Shown here piece after piece: positions 42,751-47,606 of a stretch of 47,606 bases of DNA. The stretch is taken from NCBI RefSeq assembly GCF_029868855.1, contig NZ_JARWOV010000128.1, positions 1-47,606 of the forward strand, given 5' to 3'. The DNA comes from Nocardia carnea. GTDB taxonomy: Bacteria > Actinomycetota > Actinomycetes > Mycobacteriales > Mycobacteriaceae. Positions within the stretch are counted from its first letter, which is position 1, and the number at the start of each line of letters is the position of its first letter. The translations under genes and the position numbers were made by a program. Below the pieces are notes generated by a model. The model did no database searches and was not told the origin of the DNA. It was given only the letters and a program-made list of their open reading frames with translations.

Positions 42751-44277
42751 ATGACTTCGCCGCCTTGGAGTGTCGATGATCCGCGACCGCCGAAAACGCG
42801 GGGACTGAGCGATCTGGCCGCGCACTTGGGCGTGCCCTGGTCCTCAACCGATCCCGTCGGGGAAACTTCGATTACGGGGATCAGTCAAGATTCGAGAACG
42901 GTCGGCCCCGGGGAGGTGTACGCGGCGCTACCCGGCTCCAACCATCACGGCGCCGTCTTCGCCCTCGAAGCGGCCGCTCGCGGCGCGGTCGCCGCGATCA
43001 GCGACCGGCTCTGCGCCGCGCTACCGACCTTCGTGGTCGACGATCCTCGCCGCGTGCTGGGTCCGCTCGCCTCGTGGATCTACGGCCATCCCTCCCACGA
43101 CCTCGACGTGTTCGGTGTGACCGGAACCAACGGCAAGACCAGCACGGCCTACCTGCTCAGCGCGGGCCTGCGCGGAGCAGGAATCGAAACCGGCCTGATC
43201 AGCGGCGTCACCGTCCACGGGCCCTCGGGCGCACACCCAGCCGCACGGACAACCCCCGAGGCCTGCGAACTGCAACGAACGCTGGCGGATTTCCACGCGA
43301 CTGGCGCTTCCGCTGTCGCGCTGGAAGTGTCGAGCCACGCTCTCGTATTACACCGGACCGACGGGACCCGCTTCCGCGTAGGCGTTTTCACCAATCTGGG
43401 CCCCGACCACCTGGACTTCCACGACGATCTCGAAGGTTACTACTCGGCGAAAGCGAAACTGTTCTCACCCGAGCGATGTGAGTACGCCGTCATCGGCGTC
43501 GATGACGACTACGGTCGACGACTCGCCGCAGAAGTCGACATCCCCCACTGCACCTTCTCCACACAGTCCACGGCGGCCGACTTCTACGCCGACCACATCG
43601 AGGCCGACGAGCACGGCACAGCGTTTGTTGTGCACGGCGCTGACCACAGTGCCGCGGTCCGGCTCGATCTGCTGGGCCGCCATCAAGTCGACAACACCCT
43701 CGGTGCGATCGCCGCTCTCTCAGCGGCAGGAATCGATCTCGATGCGGCGATCGCGGGCATGGAAAGCCTGGAGTGCGTTCCGGGCCGGATGCAGCGGATC
43801 GATGCCGGGCAACCGTTTCTGGCGTTCGTCGACTACATGCACAACATCTCAGGCCAGCAACGACTATTCCCCTACCTGCGGTCCCTGACCAACGGCAAGA
43901 TCATCGTCGTCATCGGAGCCACCGGCGAACGTGATCCGGGCAAACGCCGCCCCCTCGGCTGGACAGCAGCAACATTCGCCGACACCGTCGTCATCACCGA
44001 CGAAAGCCCCTTCTCCGACGACCCGGCGCGACTCCGAGACGACGTCGCCGCCGGCGCATACGCCGCCGACCACGCCGAAGTCGTACTCGAACCCACCCGC
44101 GCCGACGCAATCGCCATGGCCGTCGCCCTTGCGCAACCCGGTGACGTCCTCGTTGTCGCCGGTCGGGGACACGACCCGGTGCAAACATACGGCGCCACGA
44201 CACTCGCCTTCGACGATCGAACAGAACTCCGACACGCACTGAACCGCGCGACAGCAGACGCCCCACCCCACCGATGA
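42751..44277 (+). CDS. MurE-like Mur ligase, non-canonical
   Basis: A 508-residue protein with all three Mur ligase domains. ATP site VTGTNGKTSTAY (124-130 core), then the substrate motif TTPEACELQRTL, the LEVSSHAL His region, the SAKAKLFSP lysine (probably carbamylated) and the GERDPGKRRPLG C-terminal domain. The family's DNPR motif, which binds the diaminopimelate side chain, is ESPF here (418-421), and the VDYAHTPDAL block is VDYMHNISGQQR. It is therefore unlikely to be the housekeeping UDP-MurNAc-tripeptide synthetase; it may ligate a different amino acid in another pathway. It is not in a cell-wall gene cluster. Confidence 0.85.
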   Translation: MTSPPWSVDDPRPPKTRGLSDLAAHLGVPWSSTDPVGETSITGISQDSRTVGPGEVYAALPGSNHHGAVFALEAAARGAVAAISDRLCAALPTFVVDDPRRVLGPLASWIYGHPSHDLDVFGVTGTNGKTSTAYLLSAGLRGAGIETGLISGVTVHGPSGAHPAARTTPEACELQRTLADFHATGASAVALEVSSHALVLHRTDGTRFRVGVFTNLGPDHLDFHDDLEGYYSAKAKLFSPERCEYAVIGVDDDYGRRLAAEVDIPHCTFSTQSTAADFYADHIEADEHGTAFVVHGADHSAAVRLDLLGRHQVDNTLGAIAALSAAGIDLDAAIAGMESLECVPGRMQRIDAGQPFLAFVDYMHNISGQQRLFPYLRSLTNGKIIVVIGATGERDPGKRRPLGWTAATFADTVVITDESPFSDDPARLRDDVAAGAYAADHAEVVLEPTRADAIAMAVALAQPGDVLVVAGRGHDPVQTYGATTLAFDDRTELRHALNRATADAPPHR

Positions 44278-44734
44278 CTGTCCCCCTGCGAATGAATCCG
44301 CAACCGCCGCCGGCGACCCCCTCCCGGCGACCGAAAGCCACCCCTCGCCCGGCGATACCGATCGACAGGGCTCGCCGTCGATCTGCAACCGCAAACCCTC
44401 GCGCCGATCAGGTCCAACGGCGATATCACACCGAATTGAATCCATCACCATGCAGAACAACTGCTGCTATTCGCCGACCTCACCCCCGAGCCGTTCGAGC
44501 TGCAGAGTATCCAAGCACAACCGCACCGTGTCCGCACCACCTCCACGGGAAAGTCGGCGGGCGCCGTTCGAGCTCGAAGGTCCCGAGGAGGCTGTCGGTG
44601 GTCTTGTCGGCGATGACGAAATGGCCGGGAGCGGTTGTCGCATCGACGGGGCCGCCGATCGCGTCGAGGCGCTGCTCGGCGTCTTCCTGCAGCCGCGGAC
44701 CTGCAGCGATGCTGAAGTCCACCGATCGGTGACG
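44278..44734. other. Intergenic stretch with gene debris
   Basis: About 460 bases. It holds a possible GNAT fragment at 44480-44722 on the minus strand. 44280-44470 is open in several frames without protein character. Confidence 0.4.
44480..44722 (-). pseudogene. Possible GNAT acetyltransferase fragment
   Basis: The frame reads GHFVIADKTTDSLLGTFELERRP and VVLGYSAARTARG, resembling the central beta strands and the ARG-rich acetyl-CoA loop of RimL-type GNAT proteins. Most of the domain is missing and the frame stops. The assignment is tentative. Confidence 0.35.
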
Positions 44735-45319
44735 TCATAGGACACCGATGGATCCAAGTGCGGTGCGGAGCTCTTTTCGCGAGGTGATGGCGAGCTTGGT
44801 GAACACCTTGCGCAGGTGCCATTCGACCGTACGTGCGCTGATGAACAGTTCGGCTCCGATGGCGGAGTTCGTCAGCCCGTCACCGGCGAGTCTGGCGATC
44901 TGGGACCCGCATGGGTGACGTCCGGACGCCCACCCAGGAAGCGGAATACCGGGGCTCGTGCACCCGGCCCCCTTTCCCCGGGATCGGCGCGAACCGGCGT
45001 GACCTGCGAACCGCCACGGGCGCCCGGGTCGGAACATAGGCACCGGCGCTTCCTTCTTCGGCTGCGGGATCAGCACACCTGTTGCCACCGCCCCGACCGC
45101 GACGAGGGCGGCCACCATGCGTAGTCCGGATTCCACCCCTGCCTCGGCAGCCTGAACGCCCGGCATCGCATCACCCATACAGGGCCGGGCAGGGAGATAG
45201 GTGGTGACCGACACCTGTCTCACCGAGCGGGAGGTTCCGCCGATGGCATCCGGATCACGAACCCGCACCGTGCCGGCCGCTTCCAGCGCATAACCCTGCC
45301 CAGAAATCCAACCAATCAC
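44735..45319 (-). pseudogene. LuxR-type regulator fragment fused to a membrane fragment
   Basis: The last 55 residues ([19 protein letters not shown] and [19 protein letters not shown]) are a complete LuxR helix-turn-helix. Before it stands [20 protein letters not shown], like the last helix of an MFS transporter, and an N-terminal part of unknown kind. The normal ATPase or receiver domain of LuxR proteins is absent. It appears to be a mosaic of gene remnants rather than a working regulator. Confidence 0.55.
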
Positions 45320-45420
45320 TTGCTTGGTTCACCGGCCTGAGCTACGAATTGAGCCGAGGACACCACCCACCGGCAAGAACCACCCATCACCCGAAACACA
45401 CCGCAACAGTGGAGGAACCC

Positions 45421-46191
45421 ATGGACGATTTCGGTCATCGATCCGGAGCCGCCCTGGTCCTGGGCGCGAGCGGCGGGCTGGGACGAGCGACGGCCCGGAT
45501 GCTCATCGAACGCGGAAGCAACACCGCGCTGACCTACTTCCGATCGAAGCAAGCGGTCGGCGAACTCCTCGCCACCGCACACACCCACGACCGCACCGCG
45601 AATGCCTGGCAGCTCGACCTCTCCGATGCCGACCGGACAGCCGAGGTCGTGGCAGAAGCGGCGGCCGAATTCGGCGGCATCCACACCCTCGTCTACGCCG
45701 CAGGCCCCCACGTGCCGATGCTGCACCTCAGCAGAGTCCCACCCGCCGAATTCCAGCGTCAGCTGGCCGGCGACGTCGCGGGATTCTTCAACGCCACCCA
45801 CGCCGCCCTACCCCACCTACGAACGAGTAAAGGCAGCATCGTCGCCATCACCAGCGCGGGAACCTCCCGGTTCCCCGTCCGCGACGCAATGTCGATCGGA
45901 CCCAAAGCAGCCGTCGAAGCACTCATCCGGGCAATCGCGGCCGAAGAAGGAAAATACGGAGTACGCGCCAACAGCGTCGGCCCCGGAATGACCACCGACG
46001 GCATGGCACACAGACTCATCGGCTCCGGCGAACTCGACGAACACGCACTCGCGGTGGCCCGAACCAACATTCCCCTCCGAACCTTCGGAAACGCCGAAGA
46101 CATCGCCGAAGCCGTGTGCTTCCTCGCCTCCGACCGAGCCGACTTCATCAGCGGGCAGAAACTCGACGTCGACGGCGGATACAGCGTGTGA
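45421..46191 (+). CDS. Short-chain dehydrogenase lacking the catalytic Tyr
   Basis: A 256-residue SDR with the Rossmann motif VLGASGGLGRATARMLIERGS (about 13-33), the LVYAAGPH segment (usual NNAG), IVAITSAGTSRF (Ser of the triad) and RANSVGPGMTTDGMAHR, then the closing DFISGQKLDVDGGYS. In the catalytic YxxxK position the sequence reads SIGPKAAVEAL: Lys is present but Ser replaces Tyr. It may bind cofactor without normal activity, or use another residue. ATG 45421 follows GGAGG. It is divergent from the LuxR fragment. Confidence 0.88.
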   Translation: MDDFGHRSGAALVLGASGGLGRATARMLIERGSNTALTYFRSKQAVGELLATAHTHDRTANAWQLDLSDADRTAEVVAEAAAEFGGIHTLVYAAGPHVPMLHLSRVPPAEFQRQLAGDVAGFFNATHAALPHLRTSKGSIVAITSAGTSRFPVRDAMSIGPKAAVEALIRAIAAEEGKYGVRANSVGPGMTTDGMAHRLIGSGELDEHALAVARTNIPLRTFGNAEDIAEAVCFLASDRADFISGQKLDVDGGYSV

Positions 46192-46250
46192 GTTACCCTC
46201 TCCCCCTTGGTATTCCACACCGACCCACGACCAGGCAGATACATCGACCA

Positions 46251-46442
46251 GTGGTGAGAGGGTTTCGCTTCCAGGGCCAGTGCCACGCGTGTCCTTACCA
46301 CACCGGCGACAAGAAGGGCGGCATCGTCGCGGCCGCGGACGGCGCGCTGATCGCACCCCGCCGGCAAACCTCGATGGCGCCGTGGCACCTGATCCGCACC
46401 GCGGGCGCGGATCGGGTACACGCGGGTCTGCGCGACCACTGA
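46251..46442 (+). CDS. Possible small protein
   Basis: Sixty-three codons with two adjacent GTG starts, a CxxC pair (CHACPYHTGDKK) and a protein-like middle (GGIVAAADGALIAPRRQT). No ribosome site and no known family. It may be the end of a lost gene. Confidence 0.25.
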   Translation: MVRGFRFQGQCHACPYHTGDKKGGIVAAADGALIAPRRQTSMAPWHLIRTAGADRVHAGLRDH

Positions 46443-46684
46443 ACCAGCCGCGACGCTGCCGGTATCTCTGCGGGCTCGCAGCGTGTCCGGAGCACCGCCG
46501 GAAAGGGCACCGAAGATAGGTGGAGCATTGTCCGGACACGCAGGACAAACGCCGCCCTGTAGCGCACGGTCCGAACCGTTACTGACCACACCACGAGCCG
46601 AGAGAGCAGGCCGGTCCCGGAGTTGGACGAGCATCACCAGGAATATGTCGGGGGGCTTCCGGATCGGGACACTCCACGTCGCTG

Positions 46685-46715
46685 TTGACCTGGAGCGCTC
46701 TCCAGGTCGTAGCGT
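46685..46715 (+). promoter_or_regulatory. MerR-type promoter and operator
   Basis: TTGACC (46685-46690) and TAGCGT (46710-46715) are separated by 19 bases, the over-long spacer typical of MerR-regulated promoters. The spacer holds a perfect 9-bp inverted repeat GACCTGGAG-CGCT-CTCCAGGTC (46687-46708). No MerR gene is seen in the window. Confidence 0.7.
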
Positions 46716-46754
46716 GTAATCGACCCGACCACCCACGATCACAAGGGGATCACA

Positions 46755-47606
46755 TTGGAGCTCGGCTTTCACGTACCGATTTTCGAGATCGACGGCGGGA
46801 CCGCCGCCATCGCCGGGGAGTTGGCGCGCGTGGGCGCGGCCGCGGAGCAGGTAGGCGCAAGCTGGCTGTCGTTCATGGACCACTTCTTTCAGATCGAGCC
46901 CACCGGCCTGCCCGCGGAAGCGAACATGCTGGAGGGCTACACCAGTCTGGGATTCATGGCCGCGCACACCTCCACGATCGAACTCGGCCTGCTGGTGACC
47001 GGCGTGACCTACCGGCATCCCGGACTGCTCGCCAAGATCGTCACCACGCTCGACGTGCTCTCCGGTGGCCGCGCTGCGCTCGGGATCGGCGCCGCCTGGT
47101 TCGAACGTGAACATCACGGTCTCGGCGTGCCGTACCCGTCGACCGGCGAACGGTTCGATCGGCTGGAAGAGACGCTGCGGATCTGCGCGCAGATGTGGGA
47201 CCCGGACAACAACGGGCCGTTCGAGGGCAAGTACTACCAGCTGGCCGAGACCCTGTGCGCGCCGCAGCCGCTGCACCGGCCGAAGGTGCTCATCGGCGGC
47301 GGCGGTGAGAAGCGGACGCTGCGGCTGGTGGCCCGCTACGGCGACGCCTGCAATCTGTTCGCGTCCAGCACGGAGGAGGTGGCGCACAAACTCGATGTGC
47401 TGCGCCGCCACTGCGACGAGGTCGGCACCGATTACGAGCGGATCCGCAAAACCGTGCTGGCGGGCAGTCCGGACCCGGCCGCGCTCGACGATTTCGTCCG
47501 GCAGATGGCCGGTTACGCCGACCTCGGGGTGCACACCGCGATCGTGATGCCGCCCGGTGGCTCGCCGGCGGCGTGGATCGACAGCGTGGGGTCGGTCGTA
47601 CCGCAG
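46755..47606 (+). CDS. Luciferase-like F420-dependent oxidoreductase (3' end missing)
   Basis: At least 284 residues; the frame is still open at the right edge. TTG start after AAGGGGA with 6-base spacing: ELGFHVPIFEIDGG. Motifs: SWLSFMDHFFQIE, LGLLVTGVTYRHPGLLAKIVTTLDVLSGGRAALGIGAAWFEREHHGLGVPYPS, and the phosphate loop KVLIGGGGEKRTLRLVARYGDACN. These match the TIGR03560-type F420-dependent LLM enzymes. It is preceded by a MerR-type promoter, so it is probably induced by a stress or small ligand rather than growth on a carbon source. Confidence 0.9.
   Translation, partial: MELGFHVPIFEIDGGTAAIAGELARVGAAAEQVGASWLSFMDHFFQIEPTGLPAEANMLEGYTSLGFMAAHTSTIELGLLVTGVTYRHPGLLAKIVTTLDVLSGGRAALGIGAAWFEREHHGLGVPYPSTGERFDRLEETLRICAQMWDPDNNGPFEGKYYQLAETLCAPQPLHRPKVLIGGGGEKRTLRLVARYGDACNLFASSTEEVAHKLDVLRRHCDEVGTDYERIRKTVLAGSPDPAALDDFVRQMAGYADLGVHTAIVMPPGGSPAAWIDSVGSVVPQ

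Larger units (their letters stand above)
46192..46754. other. Intergenic stretch before the F420 oxidoreductase
   Basis: About 560 bases. A small plus frame from GTG 46251 to 46442 (63 codons, with CHACPYH and DKKGGIVAAADGALIAPR) may be a fragment or small gene; it has no ribosome site or family. A MerR-type promoter lies at 46685-46715. Confidence 0.4.

Noticed and set aside
46483..46541. Inverted repeat GTGTCCGGA / TCCGGACAC
   Set aside because: Arms are separated by about 40 bases with no clear place relative to a promoter; chance or a relic cannot be excluded.
45759..47534. Very long minus-strand open frame (591 codons) over the SDR and F420 oxidoreductase genes
   Set aside because: It is the antisense shadow of two well-supported genes; its translation is rich in His, Arg and Gly with no family pattern.
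1..47606. tRNA, rRNA or CRISPR arrays
   Set aside because: No regularly spaced direct repeats and no cloverleaf-like or ribosomal RNA sequence was noticed by eye.

Overview
The window is high-GC DNA from an actinobacterium, most probably Nocardia or a close relative (inference). The reasons are its TetR/luciferase-like/acyl-CoA enzyme content, the frequent GTG/TTG starts behind GGAGG-type ribosome sites, an IdeR-like iron box, actinobacterial NACHT and S-adenosylmethionine methyltransferase families, and strong G/C third positions. No rRNA, tRNA, CRISPR array or intact insertion sequence was seen.

Left part (1-12.6 kb) is accessory DNA: a cut-off metallophosphoesterase, a Nudix hydrolase, and a secreted proline-rich nuclease toxin with its SMI1/KNR4 immunity gene and a second small immunity-like gene. 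This module lies between two fragments of IS3-type transposase. It is followed by a truncated methyltransferase, a DUF35-type protein, a tandem dimeric alpha/beta-barrel protein, a membrane-anchored NACHT ATPase, a frameshifted SDR relic and a luciferase-like oxidoreductase.

12.6-22.4 kb is one leftward operon of ten genes: glutamine-synthetase-like ligase, MetX-like alpha/beta hydrolase, D-2-hydroxyacid dehydrogenase, beta-hydroxyacid dehydrogenase, FAD monooxygenase, a complete NitT/TauT-type ABC importer and a TetR regulator. It looks like import and breakdown of an amine- or acid-bearing compound through a gamma-glutamylated intermediate. A perfect 8-bp inverted repeat sits at its promoter.

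22.6-28.6 kb holds a siderophore-interacting reductase with an iron box and a divergent TetR, then a 2-oxoacid dehydrogenase E1/E2 pair (the E2 lacks the usual E3-binding domain) under a divergent Lrp/AsnC regulator. A strong bidirectional hairpin ends that block.

28.6-40.7 kb is the most unusual part: a leftward eight-gene operon (luciferase-like monooxygenase, two crotonases, acyl-CoA synthetase, creatininase-family hydrolase, flavin reductase, a RibBA-like protein that has lost its key catalytic residues, and a second acyl-CoA synthetase), with a divergent TetR gene and an MFS transporter. The operon and the transporter share almost identical promoters (TTGACA-N17-TASGTT) carrying the same operator, and the regulator gene has a third copy upstream. 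They appear to form one regulon for a pathway I cannot name.

40.7-47.6 kb holds a broken NtaA-type monooxygenase start, a TetR gene with a 9-bp palindrome and an F420/NADP-oxidoreductase-like gene, a MurE-like ligase without the diaminopimelate motif, a stretch of gene fragments, an SDR without the catalytic tyrosine, and a luciferase-like F420 oxidoreductase (cut by the window end) under a textbook MerR-type promoter.
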